Positions 33,114 through 42,633 of a stretch of 64,000 nt of DNA are shown in pieces. Origin of the DNA: an uncultured Sphaerochaeta sp. (GTDB taxonomy: Bacteria > Spirochaetota > Spirochaetia > Sphaerochaetales > Sphaerochaetaceae); contig NZ_OY762555.1 of the NCBI RefSeq assembly GCF_963666015.1, positions 1 to 64,000 of the forward strand. Direction: 5' to 3'. Numbering within the stretch: the first letter of the stretch is position 1; each line of letters begins with the position of its first letter. Under the pieces are notes generated by a model that did no database searches, was not told the origin of the DNA, and saw nothing but the letters and a program-made list of their open reading frames with translations. The translations under genes were made by a program, and so were the position numbers.

Positions 33114-33250
33114 GCATTATGTCTGGCACCTTTCTGTGGTTGTTGATAAAAGCAGTTGCAGGTTGTAGAGAAACCCTTTCTTTCATGGTATACTACCTCA
33201 TGCTGTGTCAATGACACGAATGATACTTACCAGTTGAGGAGAGAAACAGT

Positions 33251-34243
33251 ATGGCAGATCTGTCTACATCATATCTTGGATTACAATTAAAAAACCCCTT
33301 GATCGCAGGGAGTAGTCCCCTTACGGCATCATTGGATAACCTGAAACGTTGTGAAGATGCTGGATTATCTGCTGTGGTACTTAAATCCATATTTGAAGAA
33401 CAGATTGAATTGGACAGTGAGTCAGCTGTGGATGAGTCAAATGCATACCTCACGCATGCTGATGCCTATGGATTCATGAAACATGCGAGCATGGAACAAC
33501 AAATCGATGCATACCTGACCTTGCTCGAGGATGCGAAACAAGCGTTGGATATTCCCATTATTGCCAGTATTAACTGCAAGCAGAATGGTAGCTGGATTGA
33601 GTATGCAAAACGCTTTGTAGCCTGTGGTGCTGATGCAATTGAATTGAACCACTACGTGGTGGCTGCAGATGTTGAGGTGGAAGGCTCTACGCTTGAGAAA
33701 GAGTATCTCTCCCTCGTGAAGAGTGCCAGAAAACAGCTCAAGCTTCCCATCAGCCTGAAAATGGGACCAGCGTTCTCTTCCTTGGCAAATATGCTCAGGC
33801 GATTTGACGAACTCTCCATTGATGGAGTGGTTCTGTTCAATCGTTTCTATAGCCCGGATATTGATATTTACAAGCTTGCTTTGGTTCCTGCGCAGATGAT
33901 AAGCAGCAAGGATGAGTATGCCTTGAGTCTCCGTTGGACTGCACTGATGAGTGAGGAAGTCCGTTATGATATCTGTGCTGCTACCGGTATCCACAGTGGA
34001 AGCACTGTGGTAAAGCAGTTGCTTGCCGGAGCAAAGGCCGTCCAGTTGTGCTCCGTATTGCTAAAGCAAGGAATCTCTTCTGTTGCAAAGATCGAGAAAG
34101 AGCTCTCCGACTGGATGGATTCACACGCATACTCCAGTATCTCTGACTTCAATGGTAAGTTGGCCCAGGAACGGATGGCTGACCCAGCTAAATGGGAACG
34201 AGTCCAGTACATGAAGTCAATTCTGGAAGCTCAAAAGGGTTGA
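33251..34243 (+). CDS. Dihydroorotate-dehydrogenase-like flavoprotein
   Basis: A 330-residue TIM-barrel protein of the PyrD superfamily: YLGLQLKNPLIAGSSPLT at the start, IASINCKQNGSW near residue 100, SLKMGPAFSSL near 175 and GIHSGSTVVKQLLAGAKAVQL near 245, where FMN phosphate binds. The usual ELNxSCPN stretch reads ELNHYVVA here, and the catalytic Cys/Ser base is not obvious, so orotate synthesis is doubtful. GAGGAGAG lies before the ATG, and an extended -10 (TGGTATACT, 33186-33194) is upstream. It is followed by an acyltransferase after 3 bases. Confidence 0.8.
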   Translation: MADLSTSYLGLQLKNPLIAGSSPLTASLDNLKRCEDAGLSAVVLKSIFEEQIELDSESAVDESNAYLTHADAYGFMKHASMEQQIDAYLTLLEDAKQALDIPIIASINCKQNGSWIEYAKRFVACGADAIELNHYVVAADVEVEGSTLEKEYLSLVKSARKQLKLPISLKMGPAFSSLANMLRRFDELSIDGVVLFNRFYSPDIDIYKLALVPAQMISSKDEYALSLRWTALMSEEVRYDICAATGIHSGSTVVKQLLAGAKAVQLCSVLLKQGISSVAKIEKELSDWMDSHAYSSISDFNGKLAQERMADPAKWERVQYMKSILEAQKG

Positions 34244-34246
34244 ACC

Positions 34247-35383
34247 ATGAATATAGAACAATATAAAGACATAGCCCCCTATAGGGGGCCGGATGTTCAG
34301 GATGCAATTACACGTGTTTTAAAGGATAAGGATGCTTTACTGAGGATTTTCTCCTCGCTCGGGCCTGTTGAAACAGAAGCCGATCGGCAACAGGTGGAAG
34401 CCTACGCCAAATATATCGTTTCTCAACTGGAGACAGTGACGAGCTATGATGAGTTCCAGGAGCGTATAACCGCTGGGGTATTCCTGCCAGCCATCATCGA
34501 AAAGAGCGTCGATACGTTCACCTTTGATGGACTGCAACAGATTGAGAAAGATAAAGCATACCTGTTCATGAGTAATCACCGGGATATCGTACTCGATTGT
34601 GCCCTGATTGATCTCGCCCTCCACAAGGGAGGGAAGATGTTCTGTGAGATGGCAATCGGGGATAATCTACTGACCAACCAGTTTATAACCGATCTGTTCA
34701 AACTCAATGGTGGGGTGACCGTCAAACGTACGCTTCCCATGAGAGAGAAGTATCTGGAATCAATTAGACTGAGTGCATATTTTGTTGAGTTGATCACCGA
34801 AGAGAATAAATCCATTTGGGTCGCCCAGAAGAGTGGGCGAGCAAAGGACGGCATAGATGTGACCACACCTGCGATCATTAAAATGCTTCATCTCTCCCAA
34901 AAGAAAAAGGGGGTGACCTTCTCCCACGTGGTGAACAGCTGTCGCATCGTTCCTGTCGCAGTAAGCTATGAGTATGATCCCTGCGATTTGATTAAGGCGG
35001 GGGAAGAAGTAACACGTCTTGCGAAGGGCGAGCAAGCAAAGAAGCGCTACGAGGACCTAATTTCCATCTCCCGCGGCATGAAAGGGAACAAGGGGAATAT
35101 CCATATTGCCTTCGGTACTCCTTTGGAAGGAGAGTGGGAGAATTCTGACCAGGTAGCCCAAGAGGTTGACCGGCAGATTCATACCCTCTATAAGCTCTGG
35201 CCTACCAATCTGTTTGCCTATGACTACCTGCATAATAGCACACAGTTCCAGGACTCCTATCGGGATTTTGACAGCGAAGCTTTTCTCTACCGCTTCAAGG
35301 GTGCTCGTGAGGAGGTACGGCAATTTGCGCTCAACACCTATGCGAATCCGGTTGCATCATACTTGGCTGCACAAGAGAAGTAG
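34247..35383 (+). CDS. Glycerolipid acyltransferase, PlsC-like
   Basis: A 378-residue lysophosphatidic-acid-type acyltransferase. The catalytic block reads SNHRDIVLD near residue 105, His-x5-Asp rather than the standard His-x4-Asp. Block II is GGVTVKRTLP near 148, block III is VAQKSGRAKDGID near 187, and block IV is VPVAVSYEYDPCD near 226. It has no clear membrane helix. Related soluble or peripheral acyltransferases occur in Bacteroidota and spirochaetes. It is separated by 3 bases from the flavoprotein gene. Confidence 0.82.
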   Translation: MNIEQYKDIAPYRGPDVQDAITRVLKDKDALLRIFSSLGPVETEADRQQVEAYAKYIVSQLETVTSYDEFQERITAGVFLPAIIEKSVDTFTFDGLQQIEKDKAYLFMSNHRDIVLDCALIDLALHKGGKMFCEMAIGDNLLTNQFITDLFKLNGGVTVKRTLPMREKYLESIRLSAYFVELITEENKSIWVAQKSGRAKDGIDVTTPAIIKMLHLSQKKKGVTFSHVVNSCRIVPVAVSYEYDPCDLIKAGEEVTRLAKGEQAKKRYEDLISISRGMKGNKGNIHIAFGTPLEGEWENSDQVAQEVDRQIHTLYKLWPTNLFAYDYLHNSTQFQDSYRDFDSEAFLYRFKGAREEVRQFALNTYANPVASYLAAQEK

Positions 35384-35972
35384 GGTTTTCCTGCTGCTTC
35401 TTCTCTGTATCCTTCTTCTTGCTTCCTGCAGGAAGGAGGAGATTGTTGTAGTCAACCTGGAACATGAGAGGTCCCTTGTATTCGATCTTGCAACAGGCAT
35501 AGGGAGTGAACACTTGTCTCTCTCTTTCGATCTTCTGGGAGAGGAGAGGCCAGTGCAGGTACGTCTCTCCTCATCAAACGATGTCTCTAGCTGGATTGTC
35601 GATACCAGTGGGGACAGGACCTCCCCAGATACTGCCCAGTACCGGGTGGGTCCTCTTTCCATGGGGCAAGGTATACCATTCTCTCCTGGAGTTTATAAGC
35701 TCACCATCATCAATGAGGATGGAATCATACGAAGCGAACAAATTGAGCTTTCTACTTCACTGATGGAAAATATTCCAGAGGAAATACCGCACTATGATGA
35801 AGCATCAAATACGTTGTCCTCGATTCCTGTTCCCAGTCAGATCCATCGGTATGATGGGGCAGGTAGGTTTCTTTCAACACTTTCCCTGGACGAGGATTCC
35901 TATGCCATGACCAACGAGGATTTCTCTTTGGCAATCATCACCGACAACATAACCTACCTTGTACAACGTTAG
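35340..35972 (+). CDS. Predicted lipoprotein of unknown function
   Basis: About 210 residues with a long positive n-region, a Leu-rich core and a lipobox (LLLLLLCILLLASC, Cys near residue 28), so it should be lipidated and anchored in the envelope. The mature part has beta-type sequence (LSLSFDLLGEERPVQVRL, YKLTIINEDGIIRSEQIEL) and no known motif. It overlaps the acyltransferase gene by 44 bases and runs 4 bases into mutL on the other strand. The start is not certain; no Shine-Dalgarno site is visible. Confidence 0.6.
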   Translation: MRIRLHHTWLHKRSRVFLLLLLCILLLASCRKEEIVVVNLEHERSLVFDLATGIGSEHLSLSFDLLGEERPVQVRLSSSNDVSSWIVDTSGDRTSPDTAQYRVGPLSMGQGIPFSPGVYKLTIINEDGIIRSEQIELSTSLMENIPEEIPHYDEASNTLSSIPVPSQIHRYDGAGRFLSTLSLDEDSYAMTNEDFSLAIITDNITYLVQR

Positions 35973-37741
35973 GTACGCTGTACAGCCTTCATCAACTCAT
36001 CCTTGTGGAGTCTGATGACAAAGGTTCTTCCATGCGGACAGGTCGGCTCCGCAAGAGCGAACACCTTCTCAAGCAGAGAGATGGCCATCATCCGGTCGAT
36101 TGAGTCTCCGGCTTTGATTGCAGCATGGCATGCAACAATTGCATACAGCCCTTTCTCGACCTCTTCACTTTCGCCACTCATCCTCTGGATGAAAGAGACC
36201 AACTTTTTTTCTACCGAACGGTATATTGCTGGGATCGCATGGATTTCCCAGAGGAGGTCATCACTGCGAACCAGCTTAATACCTAAATTCAGGTATACAT
36301 CAAGATTTCCCTGCAAGTAGGTGTCAACGTCACGTTCAACCTCAAAAGAGAGCGGAATCATCAGGGACTGTACTTCTTTCTTTGCCCGTACCTCATCATA
36401 GAGAATCCTCTCATGTGCTGCATGCTGGTCTACAAGGTAAAGATCATTCTCCTTCTCTGCAACCAGAAAGAGATTGAAAGCCTGCCCGAGGTAGATGAAT
36501 TTCTTCTGTTCAGCCTGTAAATCCCAGATATTCTCAGTCTCGGTAGCGCGGGTTGCCTGCATTCCATCTGATTGAAGAATCTCTTTTGCTTTCTGGAACC
36601 ACTCAGGGTCGATGGGCTTTCTTGCATCTCCCTGGTATCTGCTGCTTCTCTCATGGCTAGATGCATCCAGAGACCTCTGGTGCGTATAGGTTGCCTTGGG
36701 GGTAAGCAGGGGAGTCTGTTCGTCCTGTATCTCTTTTGCAACAATCCGTGGAATGGTGCGACGGACCTGGCTGGAGATCATTCCCACTACCTGATGATGG
36801 ATCTCAGCTTTGTTTCTGAGCTTCGCCTCACGCTTGGTAGGATGGATATTGAAATCAACCAACGTAGGGTCGACATCAATGAAAAGATAACAGTAAGGAA
36901 AGGCGCCGCCATGCAACATCTCCCCGTATCCATAGGTAACGGCCTGAACAAGGGCAAACTCCTCAACAGGTCTATTGTTCACAAAGATCTTGATGTGGGA
37001 TCGGTCACTTCTATAGAGAGCTGGAGAAGAGCAGACTGCATAGAGGTTGAAGCGACCTGCGCTGTCATAAAGCTCAATCATTTCAGAGGGAACGATATTC
37101 TGGCTGATAGCCAGGACATCCAGCACACGTTGTTTCTTGGTTGTGGCAGGAAGATCCACCCTAACCTTTCCATCAGTAATGAAACGAAAAGATCGTTCTG
37201 GGAAGGCGAGTGCTTTTTCCTGTAGGACATAGCGGCACATGGTTGCTTCCGTTGAAGGTCTTTTCAGGAACTGACGTCTGGCAGGAAGTTCCTTGAACAA
37301 TCCCTCCACACTTACCGTTGTTCCTTCTCTGGGGCCACCTGGTTGGACCTCACCTTTTATTCCATTATCTACGGTAATCTGATATGCATCCTGCCCTTGG
37401 TAACTGCTTGCAATGGTGACGGTGGATACTGCGGCAATGCTGTATAATGCTTCTCCGCGGAAGCCCATGCTCTTGATATGGTAGAGATCCTCAAGATCAT
37501 GAACCTTGCTGGTGGCGTGGCTTTCACAGAGCAGAGGAAGGTCCTCCCTTGCTATTCCCTCTCCATCATCGATCAACTTGATTGACTCAAGGCCACCATC
37601 GGTTACACTGGCTACCAGTTGCTTGGCACCTGCATCCAGTGCATTGTCAAGCAATTCACGGATGACTGAGGCTGGCCTATCAATAACCTCGCCTGCAGCA
37701 ATACGCTGTGCTACAAGCGGATCGAGCTTTTGTATTCTCAT
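35969..37741 (-). CDS. mutL: DNA mismatch repair protein MutL
   Basis: A 590-residue mismatch-repair ATPase and nickase. The GHKL ATPase motifs are VIRELLDNALDAGA near residue 27, IDDGEGI near 57 and MGFRGEALYSIAAVS near 91. The C-terminal endonuclease site is DQHAAHERILYDE near residue 440, and ACHAAIKAGD and CPHGRTFVIRL complete the metal site. The presence of the endonuclease motif suggests a methyl-independent system. It is last in a minus-strand run of five genes. Confidence 0.95.
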   Translation of the reverse strand: MRIQKLDPLVAQRIAAGEVIDRPASVIRELLDNALDAGAKQLVASVTDGGLESIKLIDDGEGIAREDLPLLCESHATSKVHDLEDLYHIKSMGFRGEALYSIAAVSTVTIASSYQGQDAYQITVDNGIKGEVQPGGPREGTTVSVEGLFKELPARRQFLKRPSTEATMCRYVLQEKALAFPERSFRFITDGKVRVDLPATTKKQRVLDVLAISQNIVPSEMIELYDSAGRFNLYAVCSSPALYRSDRSHIKIFVNNRPVEEFALVQAVTYGYGEMLHGGAFPYCYLFIDVDPTLVDFNIHPTKREAKLRNKAEIHHQVVGMISSQVRRTIPRIVAKEIQDEQTPLLTPKATYTHQRSLDASSHERSSRYQGDARKPIDPEWFQKAKEILQSDGMQATRATETENIWDLQAEQKKFIYLGQAFNLFLVAEKENDLYLVDQHAAHERILYDEVRAKKEVQSLMIPLSFEVERDVDTYLQGNLDVYLNLGIKLVRSDDLLWEIHAIPAIYRSVEKKLVSFIQRMSGESEEVEKGLYAIVACHAAIKAGDSIDRMMAISLLEKVFALAEPTCPHGRTFVIRLHKDELMKAVQRT

Positions 37742-37785
37742 AGCATGACTCTATCATAGAAGGGATAAAAGGGCAAAACCTCTCT

Positions 37786-40287
37786 CTAGAACTGTTTGTC
37801 AAGATTTAGTAAGACTTGAACACTAACCACTGGATTGGTGTAGCTTGTTACCTGGGCAGGGTATTGAGCTTTCAGTTGAAGCGTGAATGGATCGAAGGCA
37901 TACTGAAGAGAGAGAAAACTTGCGCTGTAAGGTCCCTTGAGCAGGGAGAGAGCGGTCTCATTTCCTGCAATAACCTGAGAAAGGTTACTTATGATACCCA
38001 GCTGTGCTAAACCAAGGCCGAATTGAAGCCGTTCTTTGGAATAGGAAAGTGAGAACTGACTATAGTCTGCTTGATGGGCTGAGGAAACAGGAGAAGTAAG
38101 ATAAGCGAAGGTAGCACCGGAGCTGAATGGAAGGTTGAACAGCAGTCTGGCTTGCCATATCTTCCCCTGTATTCGTACATCACCCAATACCTCCACTGCT
38201 GCCGAATACTTCGTGTTGAGGAATGAAGCAAACTCATTGGCGATGAGGGGGTGGTTCTCACCTTTGGTGAGCGAGACCAGTATCTTTGAGAAGAACTGAT
38301 CCTTCTTCAGCGAGAATCCTGTTCCGACAAGATAATTGGGGAATATGGTACCTACAGAGGTGTCTATGAAGGAGTCAGTATCCAAGGTAGGGTAGGCAGG
38401 CAGGTATCCACTTGCATGCAAGAGGAACTTGAATTCAGTCGTTCTTGAGTCAAGCACGGGGAACCCAAGGGCAAGGAATGGATAGGTATCGATACTCCAG
38501 GAAGGATTCTTATCAATTACAGCAAGGCCACCAAGTGCGACGGACATGCGATACCCACTTTTTGGTGTGAACCGGAGCAAGGATGAACCAAACTGACGGT
38601 CATTATCGGAAATTGAACCAAGGTAGAGATCGTCGAATGTGGTTACGAGGGTAACTGGCCCTACGGTAAGTTGGTTCAATACCGCCAAATTCTGGTCAGA
38701 AATCAGAGATGGTGCAAACATACTGGTTAATTCCGTGGTAATCGGGAATTTTCGATCCAGTGTCAAGTAGAAAGCACTGCTGCTGTAACCGATCCTCAAC
38801 TTGTCAATGAATGAGAATGCATAGGCTGCCATTTCTAGGCGTGAAGTGGGAACAGGATATGCCGTATTGGTGTATGAGGAGAAATCTTCAGTCTCGAGAA
38901 AACCCTGCAACCTGATGCTGAACAGTCCTTTCCCGAAGTAGGGCTTGAGGAAGAGTTGATGGTGCAAGGAATCTGCGTCGCTTCCATCAAAGGTAAAGCG
39001 ATAACCGAACTCCAACCCGAATGATCCCGTTATTCTGGCTTCTTCTGCAGAAAAGGCCAAGGTTGGCCGGGTGGTCTCTGATGGGGACGCTAGGGCAATT
39101 TCCTCTTCGCCGCTTTCTGCAGCCTCTTCCAAGGCTGTTTCCAATACTTCCTCCTCCTTATCAGGTACAGGAATAGTTTCCGTAACGACCTCTTCAATGT
39201 CCTCGACTGCCTCAATATCAACCAATTCCTCTACAGGTGGTGTCTCAATGGTGACAGGCTCCTCATCTGTGATCTCAGTGACTATAACTATTTCCTCTGC
39301 TTCCACCGTCGATTGGAGAGAGGAAGGGGAGGATGGGACCTGGGCGGATTGGGAAACGCTTGAAATGGTGGGAATCTCTGGTGCCATAGGGCGGATGGTG
39401 ATCTTAATCCTGTCCTTGGGCGGGGCAAGAATAATATTGCTGAACTGGCTTACACGCTCTGGTATCTTGACCGGTTCCACTTCAACCTGGAGGCTTTGCA
39501 AACGCTGGGGAATGAATTCTGAAGTTTCAGAAACAACAATACTGGAAGGCTTTTCAGCCAAAGCCGTGATCGACACCCCTTCCACGGGTGGAGGGGTGAG
39601 AGCGATTTTCTCCACGTTGGCCTTAGGGGCACGTGGGGTGGTGGGGGCAGTGGTCTTGTCGCTGAGCTCCTGTATGATCTGTTTTGCCAACATCATGTCA
39701 GGATAGGTTGCATAGGTAAGATAGTACCCTGCCTCGATAAACTTCAGGCGAGCCATTCGCTCCTGCATAAACAGCTTCTCAAATGTCCTGACTTCCCGTT
39801 TTGCACCAGTAATGGAATTATAGGACTCCACCCTGCCGGTGAAGGTCGTGACACTCTCTTCTTCCTCTGTGGTGATAACCAACATCTCCCCATCCCCATG
39901 CAGGACGAAACGGGAAACAGGTGTAGTGACCGTGAGAAATCCATCTCCCATATCATAGGTATTGAACGTAGCTTTTCCACTGACCAGATAGAGGTCGGGA
40001 TTGTTGCCAACCAGATCACCGGTAACCAACAGGGAATCCTCGAACACATTGATGGTGCCGCGGGGAGTTACGAGTAGGATTGGTGTATCTGGATTGTGGA
40101 TGATCCAACCTTCTGCAATGTTCTGTGCCTGTTCACTAGTTGCTTCGAGTCGGTTTCCCTGACTGTCATAAACGTGTAGAGCGGCAATATCCCCATCACC
40201 GATGAATACCTCATCATCTGCAAAAAGGGTAGTACCGCTTGTAAGAATCAGAACAAGAAAAACAATATATATCACCAATCGTTTCAT
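37786..40287 (-). CDS. FecR-domain protein with acidic linker and C-terminal beta-barrel
   Basis: An 833-residue exported protein. After a signal peptide (KRLVIYIVFLVLILTSGTTLFA) it has a FecR-like domain to about residue 165. This is followed by a helical region and a Pro/Glu/Val/Thr-rich linker, about 230-420 (EEPVTIETPPVEELV, EEVLETALEEAAES). The C-terminal 410 residues look like paired beta-strands of an outer-membrane barrel, ending NPVVSVQVLLNLDKQF. The layout suggests a barrel whose periplasmic part crosses the cell-wall space. Start at 40287 with GGGAG 5 bases upstream. No function is known. Confidence 0.7.
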   Translation of the reverse strand: MKRLVIYIVFLVLILTSGTTLFADDEVFIGDGDIAALHVYDSQGNRLEATSEQAQNIAEGWIIHNPDTPILLVTPRGTINVFEDSLLVTGDLVGNNPDLYLVSGKATFNTYDMGDGFLTVTTPVSRFVLHGDGEMLVITTEEEESVTTFTGRVESYNSITGAKREVRTFEKLFMQERMARLKFIEAGYYLTYATYPDMMLAKQIIQELSDKTTAPTTPRAPKANVEKIALTPPPVEGVSITALAEKPSSIVVSETSEFIPQRLQSLQVEVEPVKIPERVSQFSNIILAPPKDRIKITIRPMAPEIPTISSVSQSAQVPSSPSSLQSTVEAEEIVIVTEITDEEPVTIETPPVEELVDIEAVEDIEEVVTETIPVPDKEEEVLETALEEAAESGEEEIALASPSETTRPTLAFSAEEARITGSFGLEFGYRFTFDGSDADSLHHQLFLKPYFGKGLFSIRLQGFLETEDFSSYTNTAYPVPTSRLEMAAYAFSFIDKLRIGYSSSAFYLTLDRKFPITTELTSMFAPSLISDQNLAVLNQLTVGPVTLVTTFDDLYLGSISDNDRQFGSSLLRFTPKSGYRMSVALGGLAVIDKNPSWSIDTYPFLALGFPVLDSRTTEFKFLLHASGYLPAYPTLDTDSFIDTSVGTIFPNYLVGTGFSLKKDQFFSKILVSLTKGENHPLIANEFASFLNTKYSAAVEVLGDVRIQGKIWQARLLFNLPFSSGATFAYLTSPVSSAHQADYSQFSLSYSKERLQFGLGLAQLGIISNLSQVIAGNETALSLLKGPYSASFLSLQYAFDPFTLQLKAQYPAQVTSYTNPVVSVQVLLNLDKQF

Positions 40288-40306
40288 AGAAACTCCCATC
40301 ATGACA

Positions 40307-41803
40307 TTACAGGATTGATATCTTCACAAGCGTGTCCAGCGAATACGTCGGTTCAGCATTTTCATCAAAGTGAGCACGTAGTCCAATATCAAATGAATAA
40401 GGCTTTACCTTAATGACTGTTGTCGAGGAAAGCACCACATTGCGCAGCGTTTTCAAGCCCTCAAAGAAACCCTCTCCTGTACTGGTAGGATAAAGCTTTT
40501 CATATTGCAAGTCCAGTGAAAGGATATACATAAAGGGTTTATCGATCCTTGCATTGGCAATAAAACTATAGTCATGGAAGTCTTTTTCTGTGAAATTGCT
40601 CTCCATGTGTGCACTCAGGTAGAGTCCCTGGCGGGTGAAATTCAATCCCAGTGTCCCATCGAAATGGAGTGTACCAAGCTCAAGTCGGAGTTTTTCGGTC
40701 TCGTCACTCTTTCTTGTCTCGAAATCTGAGGAGTAGTAGTTGGTGTAGTAGCTCCCGAATGTAGGAATGGTCAAACTGGTATTGAAGACAAAGAAGCTTC
40801 TCGTATGTCCCCACAGCCCGTATCGAAGTGCTGAGCCAAACTGTTTGTTCTGTACGTCGGGAAGCTGAAGCACGACATCGGTAAATACATGAAGATTCAG
40901 GAAATCGCGTTCATATACTGGGAGAGAAAAATCAAGGGAAATCATCTCCCTACCAAAAGGTTCATCGTCCTCTCCCTGTCTTGGACTGCTTGCGTGAGAG
41001 AGCCCTACCTCAAGATCTGAGAACAAGGAGAGCTGAGGATACTCATGCAATGGACGAGCATAAATCCTCCATGCGCGCAATGTGGGTTCATAGATATCAT
41101 TGGTAACGAATTCAAAACCAGCATTAGGTATACCCAGCAGGTTTCCGTCCAGCATGATATCAAGTCCGGGCTGACTCTCACGGTAGCCCACACTATAGTC
41201 GAAATAGCTGTTCAGCAAGGCACCATCACCCAAGGTGATACCCATCAGCTTCCCGTAGCGGATATACAGGGAATCATATCGTTGTCCCCACTGTATTGAG
41301 CGGATGAATGAACCGTAGTGCTTTGCCACCCTGAGCGCATAATCCTCGAAGATTTCATCCACTTCCCTCTCAGGCAACTCCCAAGGGGAAAAATCGAGCA
41401 TGAGGTCAAATGGATCAAACGTTGCCTTGCCCTGGATTTTCAAGTCAAGTTGGAATGAAAGGTTTCCGATGGAAAAATCCGGTTTATAAGCAATGCTGAA
41501 GGAACCATCTGAGGAGGCCATACCTTCCAAAAGGCTGTCAGAGGTACTTGGCAGGTAGGGGGTTTCTGTCAGGGTATCATCAGGGGAGGATTGATCAAGG
41601 TCTGGGGACGCATCTGATTCAAGCGATTCCTCAGAATTGCTTGGACTCTCATTATATTGAGATTGTGAGCTTGGCTCTTCAGATACCGTTGCGTCATCCG
41701 TTAGTTGCACTTGCTCGGAGGAAGAGTTCTTATCCTCAGCAGAAAGTGGCAGGAAGACGGTCAGCAGCACCAAAAAGAAGAGCAAGCAAGCACGATAATG
41801 CAT
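40307..41803 (-). CDS. Outer-membrane beta-barrel-like protein
   Basis: A 498-residue exported protein with signal peptide (MHYRACLLFFLVLLTVFLPLSA) and a low-complexity Ser/Glu/Asp stretch to about residue 80. It continues with many amphipathic strands with aromatic residues at the ends, for example FSIAYKPDFSIGNLSFQLDL and YSFDIGLRAHFDENAEP. It precedes the FecR/barrel gene by 19 bases, and the two may work in the same envelope process. ATG 41803 lies 10 bases after GGAGGG; ATG 41812 is an alternative. No family name can be given. Confidence 0.65.
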   Translation of the reverse strand: MHYRACLLFFLVLLTVFLPLSAEDKNSSSEQVQLTDDATVSEEPSSQSQYNESPSNSEESLESDASPDLDQSSPDDTLTETPYLPSTSDSLLEGMASSDGSFSIAYKPDFSIGNLSFQLDLKIQGKATFDPFDLMLDFSPWELPEREVDEIFEDYALRVAKHYGSFIRSIQWGQRYDSLYIRYGKLMGITLGDGALLNSYFDYSVGYRESQPGLDIMLDGNLLGIPNAGFEFVTNDIYEPTLRAWRIYARPLHEYPQLSLFSDLEVGLSHASSPRQGEDDEPFGREMISLDFSLPVYERDFLNLHVFTDVVLQLPDVQNKQFGSALRYGLWGHTRSFFVFNTSLTIPTFGSYYTNYYSSDFETRKSDETEKLRLELGTLHFDGTLGLNFTRQGLYLSAHMESNFTEKDFHDYSFIANARIDKPFMYILSLDLQYEKLYPTSTGEGFFEGLKTLRNVVLSSTTVIKVKPYSFDIGLRAHFDENAEPTYSLDTLVKISIL

Positions 41804-41879
41804 CCTTTGCATCCCTCCTCCCTCACTACAATCATCACACAAACCTATCATGGTTGTAAACAGGCTGGACGCGACCAAG

Positions 41880-42629
41880 TTACATTCTTGGCTGGTAGTG
41901 GTGTGCTTTATAAATATGCTCCCTGCTGAGTTTGTCCAGGTGGGACAACTCCTTGACGATCGGCTTGATGCGGGAACGGATGTTCGTCTGGTCATAGGGA
42001 CAGACGGGTTTAACCACAGGAAGGTCATACGCTTCTGCCAGTCTTTTGGTAACTGACTCGTGAATCTCAATCATGGGACGAATTACATTGATTTTTCCAT
42101 CGAAGAAGGGTTGTACCGGCTGCATCGTGGAAAAACGCCCCCTGAGGCAGAGGTTCATCAGACTGGTTTCCACCAGGTCATCCAGATGGTGTCCCATGGC
42201 AACCAGATTCATGCCCTCTTCTTCACATCGGGTAAAGAGGATTCTCCTTCTGTTTCTGGAACAGAGATAGCAGTTGAACTCACCTTTGAAGGATTCTGGG
42301 AATTGATGTTCATCCACAATCTTGAAATCATACCCAAGGTCGGTGAAAAAGGTGGTAAGCAAACCGCGGTATTCTTCTGGAATCGGGTGTTCGATCCAGT
42401 TGATCATAAGAGCCTTGAGTTCATAATTGATGGGAAGCCACTTTCTCCGGATGGAGAGAACCAGGGCAAGGGCAAGGCTATCCTTGCCTCCGCTGGCAGA
42501 GAGTAGAACGGTATCATGCTCGCGAATCATCGAGTAGGTGTTTATGGCCTTGCCGGTATGTTTGATAAATCGCATGACCCATGGGGGGATATTCCCCTCC
42601 AGGAGCGTCCTATAGGATAATTTTTCCAT
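41880..42629 (-). CDS. TtcA-like tRNA 2-thiocytidine synthetase
   Basis: A 249-residue PP-loop ATPase. SGGKDSLALAL near residue 45 is the ATP site. CYLCSRNRRR near 121 and the Cys in VVKPVCPYDQ near 215 correspond to the three Cys ligands of the iron-sulphur cluster in TtcA, which makes s2C32 in tRNA. GHHLDDLVETSLMNL is the conserved second motif. A shorter name, TtcA-family sulphurtransferase, is the cautious call. ATG 42629 is favoured over a TTG at 42656. The gene begins 4 bases after the HD gene ends. Confidence 0.85.
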   Translation of the reverse strand: MEKLSYRTLLEGNIPPWVMRFIKHTGKAINTYSMIREHDTVLLSASGGKDSLALALVLSIRRKWLPINYELKALMINWIEHPIPEEYRGLLTTFFTDLGYDFKIVDEHQFPESFKGEFNCYLCSRNRRRILFTRCEEEGMNLVAMGHHLDDLVETSLMNLCLRGRFSTMQPVQPFFDGKINVIRPMIEIHESVTKRLAEAYDLPVVKPVCPYDQTNIRSRIKPIVKELSHLDKLSREHIYKAHHYQPRM

Positions 42630-42633
42630 GTAT

